Counted from the first letter of the stretch, positions 1 to 12,019 are shown. The stretch is 64,000 nucleotides of DNA from Cristatella mucedo (GCA_009760855.2 WPIO01000292.1:1-64000); one strand, 5' to 3'. The notes: generated by a model not told the origin, from the letters alone. Numbers and translations are program-made.

Positions 1-76
1 CGCTCCGAAATGCAGATTTGAAGTTTCTACATATTCCGCGATCTGGTGCGAACTCGTGCGAAACGTGTTATTTACG

Positions 77-200
77 TGCGAAATGCTTTAAACATGGTGC
101 AGCACTCTGCTGCCAGTCAGCGCACGCTCCGACATGCAGATTTGAAGTTTCTACACATTCCGCGATCTGGTGCGAACTCGTGCGAAACGTGTTATTTACG
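77..200 (+). repeat. Reference family-1 monomer (124 bp)
   Basis: This copy defines the monomer coordinates. It holds the dyad at positions 23-37, the blocks CAGATTTGAAGTTTCTACA (61-79) and ATTCCGCGATCTGG (81-94), and TGCGAA at 1, 95 and 105. It has 31 C, 30 G and 11 CpG. Position 80 is C here and T in many other copies. Orientation is arbitrary: all monomers in the window point the same way. The unit is shorter than a nucleosome repeat and is not recognisable as 5S rRNA, a tRNA or a SINE. Confidence 0.95.
99..113. other. Inverted repeat in the monomer (representative copy)
   Basis: The sequence GCAGCA-CTC-TGCTGC is a perfect 6-bp inverted repeat around a 3-base loop at monomer positions 23-37. 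It recurs in nearly every family-1 monomer and in many family-2 monomers. It lies inside the longest stretch (positions 20-40) with no fixed-looking difference between the two families. Some family-2 subtypes break it (CTCTACTTCCGG, CAATCTGCTACC). It could form a small hairpin or cruciform or be a protein site; neither is shown. Confidence 0.8.
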
Positions 201-206
201 TGCGAA
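171..206. other. Three phased TGCGAA hexamers (representative copy)
   Basis: TGCGAA occurs at 171-176, 181-186 and 201-206, spaced 10 and 20 bp. That places all three on about the same face of the helix, straddling the monomer junction. The same arrangement persists in many family-2 monomers, although the middle copy is often TGCAAA there, or TTTAAA in a family-1 variant. This is a candidate binding or positioning element; no known motif is matched with confidence. Confidence 0.6.
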
Positions 207-3200
207 ATGCTTTAAACATGGTGCAGCACTCTGCTGCCAGTCAGCGCACGCTCCGACATGCAGATTTGAAGTTTCTACATATTCCGCGATCTGGTGCGAA
301 CTCGTGCGAAACGTGTTATTTACGTGCGAAATGCTTTAAACATGGTGCAGCACTCTGCTGCCAGTCAGCGCACGCTCCGACATGCAGATTTGAAGTTTCT
401 ACATATTCCGCGATCTGGTGCGAACTCGTGCGAAAGGTGTTATTTACGTGCGAAATGCTTTAAACATGGTGCAGCACTCTGCTGCCAGTCAGCGCACGCT
501 CCGACATGCAGATTTGAAGTTTCTACACATTCCGCGATCTGGTGCGAACTCGTGCGAAACGTGTTATTTACGTGCGAAATGCTTTAAACATGGTGCAGCA
601 CTCTGCTGCCAGTCAGCGCACGCTCCGACATGCAGATTTGAAGTTTCTACATATTCCGCGATCTGGTGCGAACTCGTGCGAAACGTGTTATTTACGTGCG
701 AAATGCTTTAAACATGGTGCAGCACTCTGCTGCCAGTCAGCGCACGCTCCGACATGCAGATTTGAAGTTTCTACATATTCCGCGATCTGGTGCGAACTCG
801 TGCGAAACGTGTTATTTACGTGCGAAAATGCTTTAAACATGGTGCAGCACTCTGCTGCCAGTCAGCGCACGCTCCGACATGCAGATTTGAAGTTTCTACA
901 TATTCCGCGATCTGGTGCGAACTCGTGCGAAAGGTGTTATTTACGTGCGAAATGCTTTAAACATGGTGCAGCACTCTGCTGCCAGTCAGCGCACGCTCCG
1001 ACATGCAGATTTGAAGTTTCTACATATTCCGCGATCTGGTGCGAACTCGTGCGAAAGGTGTTATTTACGTGCGAAATGCTTTAAACATGGTGCAGCACTC
1101 TGCTGCCAGTCAGCGCACGCTCCGACATGCAGATTTGAAGTTTCTACATATTCCGCGATCTGGTGCGAACTCGTGCGAAACGTGTTATTTACGTGCGAAA
1201 TGCTTTAAACATGGTGCAGCACTCTGCTGCCAGTCAGCGCACGCTCCGACATGCAGATTTGAAGTTTCTACACATTCCGCGATCTGGTGCGAACTCGTGC
1301 GAAACGTGTTATTTACGTGCGAAATGCTTTAAACATGGTGCAGCACTCTGCTGCCAGTCAGCGCACGCTCCGACATGCAGATTTGAAGTTTCTACATATT
1401 CCGCGATCTGGTGCGAACTCGTGCGAAACGTGTTATTTACGTGCGAAATGCTTTAAACATGGTGCAGCACTCTGCTGCCAGTCAGCGCACGCTCCGACAT
1501 GCAGATTTGAAGTTTCTACACATTCCGCGATCTGGTGCGAACTCGTGCGAAACGTGTTATTTACGTGCGAAATGCTTTAAACATGGTGCAGCACTCTGCT
1601 GCCAGTCAGCGCACGCTCCGACATGCAGATTTGAAGTTTCTACACATTCCGCGATCTGGTGCGAACTCGTGCGAAACGTGTTATTTACGTGCGAAATGCT
1701 TTAAACATGGTGCAGCACTCTGCTGCCAGTCAGCGCACGCTCCGACATGCAGATTTGAAGTTTCTACATATTCCGCGATCTGGTGCGAACTCGTGCGAAA
1801 ACGTGTTATTTACGTGCGAAATGCTTTAAACATGGTGCAGCACTCTGCTGCCAGTCAGCGCACGCTCCGACATGCAGATTTGAAGTTTCTACATATTCCG
1901 CGATCTGGTGCGAACTCGTGCGAAACGTGTTATTTACGTGCGAAATGCTTTAAACATGGTGCAGCACTCTGCTGCCAGTCAGCGCACGCTCCGACATGCA
2001 GATTTGAAGTTTCTACATATTCCGCGATCTGGTGCGAACTCGTGCGAAACGTGTTATTTACGTGCGAAATGCTTTAAACATGGTGCAGCACTCTGCTGCC
2101 AGTCAGCGCACGCTCCGACATGCAGATTTGAAGTTTCTACATATTCCGCGATCTGGTGCGAACTCGTGCGAAACGTGTTATTTACGTGCGAAATGCTTTA
2201 AACATGGTGCAGCACTCTGCTGCCAGTCAGCGCACGCTCCGACATGCAGATTTGAAGTTTCTACATATTCCGCGATCTGGTGCGAACTCGTGCGAAACGT
2301 GTTATTTACGTGCGAAATGCTTTAAACATGGTGCAGCACTCTGCTGCCAGTCAGCGCACGCTCCGACATGCAGATTTGAAGTTTCTACACATTCCGCGAT
2401 CTGGTGCGAACTCGTGCGAAAACGTGTTATTTACGTGCGAAATGCTTTAAACATGGTGCAGCACTCTGCTGCCAGTCAGCGCACGCTCCGACATGCAGAT
2501 TTGAAGTTTCTACATATTCCGCGATCTGGTGCGAACTCGTGCGAAACGTGTTATTTACGTGCGAAATGCTTTAAACATGGTGCAGCACTCTGCTGCCAGT
2601 CAGCGCACGCTCCGACATGCAGATTTGAAGTTTCTACACATTCCGCGATCTGGTGCGAACTCGTGCGAAAACGTGTTATTTACGTGCGAAATGCTTTAAA
2701 CATGGTGCAGCACTCTGCTGCCAGTCAGCGCACGCTCCGACATGCAGATTTGAAGTTTCTACATATTCCGCGATCTGGTGCGAACTCGTGCGAAACGTGT
2801 TATTTACGTGCGAAATGCTTTAAACATGGTGCAGCACTCTGCTGCCAGTCAGCGCACGCTCCGACATGCAGATTTGAAGTTTCTACACATTCCGCGATCT
2901 GGTGCGAACTCGTGCGAAACGTGTTATTTACGTGCGAAATGCTTTAAACATGGTGCAGCACTCTGCTGCCAGCCACCGCACGCTCCGACATGCAGATTTG
3001 AATTTTCTACACATTCCGCGATCTGGTGCGAACTCGTGCGAAACGTGTTATTTACGTGCGAAATGCTTTAAACATGGTGCAGCACTCTGCTGCCAGTCAG
3101 CGCACGCTCCGACATGCAGATTTGAAGTTTCTACATATTCCGCGATCTGGTGCGAACTCGTGCGAAACGTGTTATTTACGTGCGAAATGCTTTAAACATG

Positions 3201-4423
3201 GTGCAGCACTCTGCTGCCAGTCAGCGCACGCTCCGACATGCAGATTTGAAGTTTCTACATATTCCGCGATCTGGTGCGAACTCGTGCGAAAACGTGTTAT
3301 TTACGTGCGAAAATGCTTTAAACATGGTGCAGCACTCTGCTGCCAGTCAGCGAACGCTCCGACATGCAGATTTGAATTTTCTACACATTCCGCGATCTGG
3401 TGCGAACTCGTGCGAAACGTGTTATTTACGTGCGAAATGCTTTAAACATGGTGCAGCACTCTGCTGCCAGTCAGCGCACGCTCCGACATGCAGATTTGAA
3501 GTTTCTACACATTCCGCGATCTGGTGCGAACTCGTGCGAAACGTATTATTTACGTGCGAAATGCTTTAAACATGGTGCAGCACTCTGCTGCCAGTCAGCG
3601 CACGCTCCGACATGCAGATTTGAAGTTTCTACATATTCCGCGATCTGGTGCGAACTCGTGCGAAACGTGTTATTTACGTGCGAAATGCTTTAAACATGGT
3701 GCAGCACTCTGCTGCCAGTCAGCGCACGCTCCGACATGCAGATTTGAAGTTTCTACATATTCCGCGATCTGGTGCGAACTCGTGCGAAACGTGTTATTTA
3801 CGTGCGAAATGCTTTAAACATGGTGCAGCACTCTGCTGCCAGTCAGCGCACGCTCCGACATGCAGATTTGAAGTTTCTACATATTCCGCGATCTGGTGCG
3901 AACTCGTGCGAAACGTGTTATTTACGTGCGAAATGCTTTAAACATGGTGCAGCACTCTGCTGCCAGTCAGCGCACGCTCCGACATGAAGATTTGAAGTTT
4001 CTACATATTCCGCGATCTGGTGCGAACTCGTGCGAAACGTGTTATTTACGTGCGAAATGCTCTAATCATGGTGCAGCACTCTGCTGCACTTCAGCGCACG
4101 CTCCGACATGCAGATTTGAAGTTTCTACATATTCCGCGATCTGGTGCGAACTCGTGCGAAAACGTGTTATTTACGTGCGAAATGCTTTAAACATGGTGCA
4201 GCACTCTGCTGCCAGTCAGCGCACGCTCCGACATGCAGATTTGAAGTTTCTACATATTCCGCGATCTGGTGCGAACTCGTGCGAACTGTGTTATTTACGT
4301 GCGAAATGCTTTAAACATGGTGCAGCACTCTGCTGCCAGTCAGCGCACGCTCCGACATGCAGATTTGAAGTTTCTACACATTCCGCGATCTGGTGCGAAC
4401 TCGTGCGAAACGTGTTATTTACG

Positions 4424-4480
4424 TGCGAAATGCTTTAAACATGGTGCAGCACTCTGCTGCCAGTCAGCGCACGCTCCGAC
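4424..4480. repeat. Truncated family-1 monomer (57 bp) at a deletion junction
   Basis: The monomer starting at 4424 stops after GCTCCGAC (position 57) and joins CAAAATGC of the next copy, removing about 69 bp. It is the only large break in block A. Unequal or slipped exchange between monomers would explain it. Confidence 0.85.
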
Positions 4481-5433
4481 CAAAATGCTTTAAACATGGT
4501 GCAGCACTCTGCTGCCAGTCAGCGCACGCTCCGACATGCAGATTTGAAGTTTCTACATATTCCGCGATCTGGTGCGAACTCGTGCGAAACGTGTTATTTA
4601 CGTGCGAAATGCTTTAAACATGGTGCAGCACTCTGCTGCCAGTCAGCGCACGCTCCGACATGCAGATTTGAAGTTTCTACACATTCCGCGATCTGGTGCG
4701 AACTCGTGCGAACCGTGTTATTTACGTGCGAAATGCTTTTAAACATGGTGCAGCACTCTGCTGCCAGTCAGCGCACGCTCCGACATGCAGATTTGAAGTT
4801 TCTACATATTCCGCGATCTGCTGCGAACTCGTGCGAAACGTGTTATTTACGTGCGAAATGCTTTAAACATGGTGCAGCACTCTGCTGCCAGTCAGCGCAC
4901 GCTCCGACATGCAGATTTGAAGTTTCTACACATTCCGCGATCTGGTGCGAACTCGTGCGAAACGTGTTATTTACGTGCGAAATGCTCTAAACATGGTGCA
5001 GCACTCTGCTGCCAGTCAGCGCACGCTCCGACATGCAGATTTGAAGTTTCTACATATTCCGCGATCTGCTGCGAACTCGTGCGAAACGTGTTATTTACGT
5101 GCGAAATGCTTTAAACATGGTGCAGCACTCTGCTGCCAGTCAGCGCACGCTCCGACATGCAGATTTGAAGTTTCTACATATTCCGCGATCTGGTGCGAAC
5201 TCGTGCGAAACGTGTTATTTACGTGCGAAATGCTCTAATCATGGTGCTGCATTCTGCTGCCCGTCAGCGCACGCTCCGACATGCAGATTTTGGGTTTCTA
5301 CACATTCCGCGATCTGGTGCGAACTCGTGCGAAACGTGTTATTTACGTGCGAAATGCTTTAAACATGGTGCAGCACTCTGCTGCCAGTCAGCGCACGCTC
5401 CGACATAAAGATTTGAAGTGTCTACATATTCCG

Positions 5434-8400
5434 GCAGATCTGAGGGTGCTTGAATTTGTGCAGAAAACGCTGGTTATGGTTTACGTTGCGAAAGGATGCT
5501 TTAAATCATGGGGTGACAGCACACGATGCCAGCCGCCCGCATGCTCGGACATGCAGATGTTGATAGTTTCTAAATCATTACCGCGATCTGTGTACGCGTC
5601 AAACTCGTTTAAAACGGCGTTGATTTACGTCGCGACTAGATGCTCTAGATGCCATGGTGCTGCGCACTCTTGCTGCCCATAGCTCACGCTCCGACAGCAG
5701 ATTGGACGTTTCTACACATTTTCCTTAACCTGATAGGTGTGGCCGAACCGAATAGCGAAAACGTGGTATAGTGGCGGAATGCTTACGAAACATGGATGCC
5801 GAGAAACTCGCTGCCAGTCAGTGCAGGCTCCGACATGAAGATTTGAAGTGTTCCTGACCACAAATTCCGCGCTCTGGTGCGAACCTCCCTGTTCGAAACC
5901 TGTTATGTTACGTTGAAAGCTCTAATCGTGGTGGCAGCACTCTGCTGCAATCCTTCAGCGCAGCTCCCGACTGCACTGAATTTTTCTTCTTCCGAGATCT
6001 GGCTGCGAATCTCGTGCGACAACGTGTTATTACGTGCCGAATCCTTCGCTTTAACATGTGCGAACTCCCTGCTGCCCTTCATCTCCACCCGCTCCGCCAT
6101 GTCAGATTCTGAAGTTTCTTCACTCTATTCACGCGATCTGTGCTGCGAACTTGGGCGAAAACGTGTCTCTTTATGCCGCGAAATGCTTTAAACATGGTGC
6201 AGAACTATGCTGCCAGTCTGCGCACGCAACCACATGCAGATTTGGAGTTTCTACCATCCGCGATCTGGTGCGACTCGTGGCGAACGTTGTCATTTACGTT
6301 CGCGAAGTTTCTACACATGGTGCCAGCACTCTGGTGCCAGTCATCACACGCTCCGACATTGAAGATTCTGGTCTCTCTACATCATTCTGCGATCTGTTGC
6401 GAATCGCGCGACAAACTGTTATTTACGTGAAAAACCTGCTTCTAAACATACGTAAGCACTCTGCTGACCAGTCAGCGCACGCTCCGACCATGCAGTATTT
6501 GAAGTTTCGTACACATTTCGCGAACTGGGCGAATAGGCGAAACGTGTTCTTGGTGCGCAATACAAAAAAAAAAAAAAAAATGAGAACGTTGCGTGTTATT
6601 TACGTGCAAATGCTTAAAAAACAGATGGTGCAGAACTCTGCTGCCAGTACAGCGCACACCGCTCGACATGCAGATTTGACGAGTTTCTACACTTCCGCGA
6701 GCTGGTGAGAACTAATGAGAACCGTGTTATTTACGTCGCCGAAATGCTGTTAAACATAGGTGCAGCACTCTGCTGCCCAGTCAGGACCTGTGCGCACACG
6801 ACATGTCATGAACCTGTGAAGTTTCATACATATCTCCGGCGATTCCGGTGCGAACTGGGCACGAAACGTGTTATTTACGTGCGCTAGGTATGCTGTAACA
6901 ACATCGGTGCTCAGCACTCTGACTGCGCAGTCAACCTACACGCTCCGAACATGGCAGGATGTGCAAGTTGTCTAACATAGCCCGCGATCTGGTGGCTGCA
7001 ATGTTGCGAAACGTGTGCTATTATTACGTGCCGACGAAATGCCTTAAACATGGTGCGCACCTTTGCACTCGCGTCAGTCAGCACACACTCACGACCAGCG
7101 CAGAAGATTTTGGAAGCTTTCTCACATATCCGCAGACGATCTGGTGCGGAACTCTCGTGCCGACAATCCGTGCGTGTTCATTTACGTGCAGAAATGCTTT
7201 AACTATACGTGCATGCTACTCTGCTGCCATGTACAGCGCACATGCCTCCGACAGTGCAATTTAAAGTTTCTACACATTCCGACACGATCTGGTGCGCACA
7301 CTCGTTTTTCTCTGCGAAACGTGTTATTTACGTTGCGAACTGTTTATCATGGTGCAGCACTCTGCTGCCCAGTCAGCTCACGCTCCAGGACACTGCAGAT
7401 TTGAAGTTTTCTACCACAATATTCCGCGATTCTGGTTGCGAACTTGTGCGTCGTATTACGCGTGTTATTCTCCTACTGGCGAACATGCACTCGCTTAAAA
7501 CATGGGGTGGCAGCTACTCTGCCTGCCCATCTCAGCGCACCGCTCTCGACACTGCAGATTTTGAACGCTTTCACATCATTGCGCGATCTGGGGGTCCGGG
7601 TGCGAATTTGTCGCACGACGACCGCTTTATTTAACGTGCGAAAATGCGTTCAAAACCTCATGGTGCAGCACTCTGTCTGCCAAGTCAAGCGCACGCTCCG
7701 ACAATGCAGATTATGGAAGTTTCTACATATTCCGCGATCTGGTGCGAACTACGTTTCGAACGTGTTATTCAAGCGTTTCCAAGTGCTTTAAACATGGTTG
7801 GCGGGCACTCTGCTGCCTCAGTGGGGCAGACGCTCCGACTTGCAGTATTTGAAAGGTCTAGCATATTCCCGCGATCTGGTGCGAAACTCGTGCGACACAG
7901 TTGTTATTCACGTGCGAAATGCTTTAAAACATGGTTGCAGCACTCTGCTTGACCAGTTATGTGCACGCCAAGACATGCAGATTTGACAGTTACTACAATT
8001 GATCTCCGCGATCTAGGTGCAGAACTCGTGCACGAAACGTGTTATTTACGCTGCGAGAATGCTTTAAAACATTGGTTGCGAGCACTCTGCTGCCGAGGCA
8101 AGCGGCAACTGCTCCGACATGCAGATGTTAAGTTTCTACATAGTTCCGCGATCTGGTGCAAAACTCGTGCTAAAACGTGTATTCACACTGCGAAACGCTA
8201 TAAATCATGGCTGCAGACAATCGCTGCTTACCCGTCACGCGCCACGCTTCGAACATGCAGATCTTGAACGTTTCTACATTATTCCGCGATTTCTGGTAGC
8301 GAACTCGTGACGAAACGTGTTATTTACGCGGCGAAATGCTCTTAAAACAACAGGTGCACAGCACTCCTCGCTGTCCAGTCAGCGCACGCTCCGTACACTG

Positions 8401-8990
8401 AAGATGTTTAATTGTACATACACTTTCTGCAAGGAGTCTGTGTGCAGAAGCTACTCGATGCGAACTGGGTTATTTACGTTGCGAAATGCTTTAAAAACAG
8501 TGGTGCAGTCACTCTGCTCCAGTCAGCGGCAAGCGCCGGCATGGGATGTGAATTTTTTGACCATTCTACGCTCTGGTGGAGAACTAGTGCGAAGACGTGT
8601 TATTTACGTGCACTGCTCAATCATGGTGCAGCACCTGCTGCACTTCAGCGCCCGCTCACGACATTGCAGAATGTTTAGTTTCTACACATTCGCTCCCGAT
8701 TCTGGTGCGCAATCGTGTCGAAAACGGGTTATTTGACGTGCGAAATGCTCTCCCGTAAACGTGAAAGGCGCAATCTGATGCCAATCAGCAAACCCACCCC
8801 ACCCCGCCCGCTTCCGCGAACTGCAGATTTGAAGTTTCTAACATATTCCGCGATCTCGGTGCCGACACACTCGTGCGAAAACGTGTTAGTTACGTGCGAA
8901 ATGCCATAATCATGGCCTGCAGCACTCTGCATGCCACGTCATGCTCACGGACTTCCAGACATGCAGATTTTGAAGTTTCTACATATTCCG
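5434..8990. repeat. Indel-rich family-1 satellite (block B)
   Basis: The sequence remains the 124-bp satellite: anchors such as CCGCGATCTGGTGCGAAC, CAGCACTCTGCTGCC and GAAATGCTTTAAACATGG recur in order. Every monomer carries many small insertions and some deletions and substitutions. Measured at the CCGCGATCTGG anchor, 26 occurrences span about 3,555 bp, giving a mean spacing near 142 bp instead of 124, a net insertion of about 15%. Insertions are mostly single bases, often doubling the neighbouring base. No gene or unique sequence is seen; open frames here are chance. The block starts abruptly in the monomer at about 5410-5440. It ends at 8990/8991, where clean monomers resume after a 17-bp deletion (CCGCG joined directly to GCGAAACG). 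Raw single-read sequence used to bridge the array is the likeliest cause; true degeneration is the alternative. Confidence 0.85.
6564..6580. repeat. A17 homopolymer inside a satellite monomer
   Basis: Seventeen consecutive A interrupt a monomer between its CGAACTGGGCGAA-like part and the next GTTATTTACGTGC. Satellite continues on both sides and no target-site duplication or retroelement body is visible. It may be a sequencing artefact in this indel-rich block. Confidence 0.9.
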
Positions 8991-11890
8991 CGGCGAAACG
9001 TGTTATTTACGTGCGAAATGCTTTAAACATGGTGCACAACTCTGCTGCCAGTCAGCGCACGCTCCGACATGCAGATTTGAAGTTTCTACATATTCCGCGA
9101 TCTGGTGCGAACTCGTGCGAAACGTGTTATTTACGTGCGAAATGCTTTAAACATGGTGCAGCACTCTGCTGCCAGTCAGCTCACGCTCCGACTTGCAGAT
9201 TTAAAGTTTCTACATATTCCGCGATCTGGTGCGAACTTGTGCGAAACGTGTTATTTACGTGCGAAATGCTTTAAACATGGGTGCCAGCACTCTGCTGCCA
9301 GAGTCAGCGCACGGCTCCGACATGCAGATTTGGAAGTTTCTACAGCATTCCGCGATCTGGTGCGAACTGTGTGCGAAACTGTTATTTACGTGCGACAATG
9401 CTTTAATCATGGTGCAAGCACTCTACCTGCCAGTCAGCGCACGCTCCGACAGGATGCAGAGTTAAAGTTTCTTACACATTTCGCGCATCTGGTGCGAACT
9501 CGTGCGAAACGTGTTATTCACGTGCGAAATGCTTTAAACATTGTGCAGCACTCTGCTGCCAGTCAGCGCACGCTCCGACATGCAGATTTTGGGTTTCTAC
9601 ACATTCCGCGATCTGGTGCGAACTCCTGCGTAACGTGTTTATTTACGTGCGAAATGCTCTAATCATGGTGCTGCATCACATCTGCTGCCATGTCCCAGAG
9701 GCACGCTCCGACCATTCTGGCGATATTGAAGTTTCTACACATTCCGCGAATCTGTGCGAACTCGTGCGAAACGTACGTTTATTTACGTGCGGAAATGCTT
9801 AATCATGGTGCAGCACTCTGCTGCCACGTCAGCACACGCTCTGCGACATGGCAGATTTAAAGTTTCTACATCATTCCGCGATCTGCTGCGAACGCGGTCG
9901 AAACGTGTTATTTACGTGCGAAATGCTTTAAACATGGTGCAGCACTCTGCTGCCAGTCAGCGCACGCTCCGACATGCCGATTTGAAGTTTCTACATATTC
10001 CGCGATCTGCTGCGAACTCGTGCGAAACGTGTTATTTACGTGCGAAATGCTTTACTCTGCTGGCCAGCCAACAGCACACGCTTCGACATGCAGAAGATTG
10101 AAGTTTTCTACATATTGCCGCGATCTGGTGCGAACTTCGTGCGAAACACGTGTTATTTACGTGCGACAAATGCTTTAAACATGGTGCAGCACTCTGCTGC
10201 TACCAGTCAGCGCACGCATCCGACATGCAGAATTGAAAGTTTCTTTAAACATTCCGCGATCTGGTGCGACTCGTAGACGACGAAAACGTGTTATGTTTAG
10301 CTGCAGGAATGCTTTAAAAATGGTGGCATGAACTCTTGCTGCACTTCAGCGCACGCTCCGACATGCAGATTTGAAGTTTCTACTTATTCCGCGATCTGCT
10401 GCGAACTCGTGCGAAACGTGTTATTTACGTGCGAAATGCTTTAAACATGGTGCATCACTCTGCTGACCAGCAAGCTGTCACGCTCCGACATGGCAGATTT
10501 GAGTATTCTCCAACATAGTCCGCGATCTGGTGCGAACTCGTTTAAAACCCCGCGATCTGGTGCGAACTCGTGCGAAATGTGTTGTTAACGTGCGAAATGC
10601 TTTAAACATGGTGCAGCACTCTGCTGCATGTCAGGGTACGCTCCGACATGCAGATTTGAAGTTTCTACATATTCCGCGATCTGCTGCGAACTCGTGCCTG
10701 TTAACGTGTTATTTACGTGCGAAATGCTTTAAACATCGTGGAGCACTCTGCTGCCAGTCAGCGCAAGCTCCGACATGCAGATTTGAAGTTTTCTACATAT
10801 TCGCGCCGATGCTGCTAGTGCGAACTCGGGCGAAACGTGTTTATGTTCCGTTGCGAAATGCTTTCAATCATGGTGCAGCACTCTGGCTGCCCGGTCAGCG
10901 CTATGCTCCGACATGCAGATTTAAGTTTCTACTCATATCGGGTCCGCTATCTGGTGGCGAACTCGTTTGTCAAAACGATGTTACTTATTTACGTGCGAAA
11001 TGCTTTAAACATGGTGCTAGCAACTCGCTGCCAGTCAGGCGCACGCTCCGACATGCAGATTTGAAATTTCTACACATTCCGCGATCTGGTGCGAAATCGT
11101 GCCGAAAACGTGTATTTACGTGCGAATAGGCTGTTAACACATGGTTGCATGGCATCGCTGCTGCTACTTTCAGCCACGCTCCCGACAATGCGATTGAAGT
11201 TTCGACATATTCCGCGATCTGGGTTAGCTCGAGTCGTTTAAAACGTGGGCAGTTTCGTGCGAACTGCTCTAATCATGTGCAGCACTCTGCGGCACTTCAG
11301 CGACGCTCCTACTGAGAGTGTAAGTTACTTTCTATTTCGCGGATCTGCTGCATTTCGTCGAAAACGTGTTTTTATTTCGTTGCGAAAAATGCTTAAACAT
11401 GGTGCAGATACTCTGGCTTGGCCAGTCCATGGCACTGCACGCTCGCGACATGTCTAGTAACTTGAAAGTTTCTTACATATTCACGCGAGCGAAACGTGTT
11501 ATTTACGTGCGAAATGCTTTAAACATGGTGCAGAACTCTGCTGCCCGTCAGCGCACTCTCCGACATGCAGATTTGGAGTTTCTACACATTCCGCGATCTG
11601 GTGCGAACTCGTGCGAAACGTGTTATTTACGTGCGAAATGCTTTAAACATGGTGCTGCACTCTGCTGCCCGTCAGCACACGCTCCGACATGCAGATTTTG
11701 AAGTTTTTCATATTCCGCGTATATGGTGCGAACTCGAGAAAACTTTAAACACGTGGTAGTTACGTGCGAAGATGCTTGATGAAACCTGGTGCCACGAGAC
11801 TCTGCTTGCCAGTCCATCGCACGCTCCGACATGCAGATTTGAAGTTTATACACATTCTGCGATCTGGTGCGAACTAATGCGAAACGTGTT
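8991..11890. repeat. Patchwork of clean and indel-rich family-1 monomers
   Basis: Clean 124-bp stretches (about 8991-9270, 9480-9600, 9900-10050, 10340-10455, 10570-10790, 11500-11700) alternate with stretches full of small insertions (9271-9480, 9605-9750, 10050-10335, 10790-11495, 11700-11890). The clean parts match block A and C monomers, including CTGCTGCG variants near 9893, 10007, 10396 and 10682 and the GATTTTGGGTTTC variant near 9586. There is no gene. The alternation on a scale of a few hundred bases looks like partial error correction of a noisy backbone; a real mosaic of old and new monomers is possible. Confidence 0.8.
10521..10570. repeat. 20-bp direct duplication within a monomer
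   Basis: CGCGATCTGGTGCGAACTCG occurs at 10521-10540 and again at 10551-10570, separated by TTTAAAACCC. The spacer begins like the TTTAAA monomer variant found elsewhere, so this looks like a short slippage or template-switch event or a local assembly error. Confidence 0.85.
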
Positions 11891-12019
11891 ATTTTGCGCG
11901 AAACGTGTTATTTACGTGCGAAATGCTTTAAACATGGTGCAGCACTCTGCTGCCAGTCAGCGCACGCTCCGACATGCAGATACGAAGTTTCTACTCATTC
12001 CGCGATCTGGTGCGAATTT

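Larger units (their letters stand above)
1..5433. repeat. Family-1 124-bp satellite, homogeneous block A (~44 monomers)
   Basis: The same 124-bp unit repeats head to tail from the first base. Its start, TGCGAAATGCTTTAAACATG, falls at 77, 201, 325 and so on, drifting only where single bases are inserted (runs of four A instead of three at about 828, 1801, 2421, 2670, 3291 and 4161). Neighbouring monomers usually differ by 0-2 substitutions. The commonest is a T/C alternation at monomer position 80 (CTACATATT versus CTACACATT). Rarer variants include GCCACC for GTCAGC near 2972, CTCTAATCATGG near 4060 and 5232, and CTGCTGCG for CTGGTGCG near 4817 and 5065. GC is about 49%. The block runs off the left edge, so the array extends beyond the window. 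No gene, promoter or terminator is supportable. This pattern is what unequal exchange or gene conversion produces in satellites; a centromeric or heterochromatic role is inference. Confidence 0.97.

Noticed and set aside
171-200. CENP-B box
   Set aside because: The reverse strand of the TGCGAACTCGTGCGAA region gives TTCGCACGA, matching the TTCGnnnnA half of the vertebrate CENP-B motif. The required CGGG part is absent (TCGC there), so it is not a CENP-B box.
6540-6600. Retroposon (SINE or LINE) 3' end suggested by the A17 run
   Set aside because: Satellite monomer sequence continues on both sides, and there is no element body or target-site duplication.
5434-8990. Unique sequence or gene island between satellite blocks
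   Set aside because: Satellite anchors can be followed in order through the whole interval at about 142-bp spacing; no stretch of a full monomer length lacks them.
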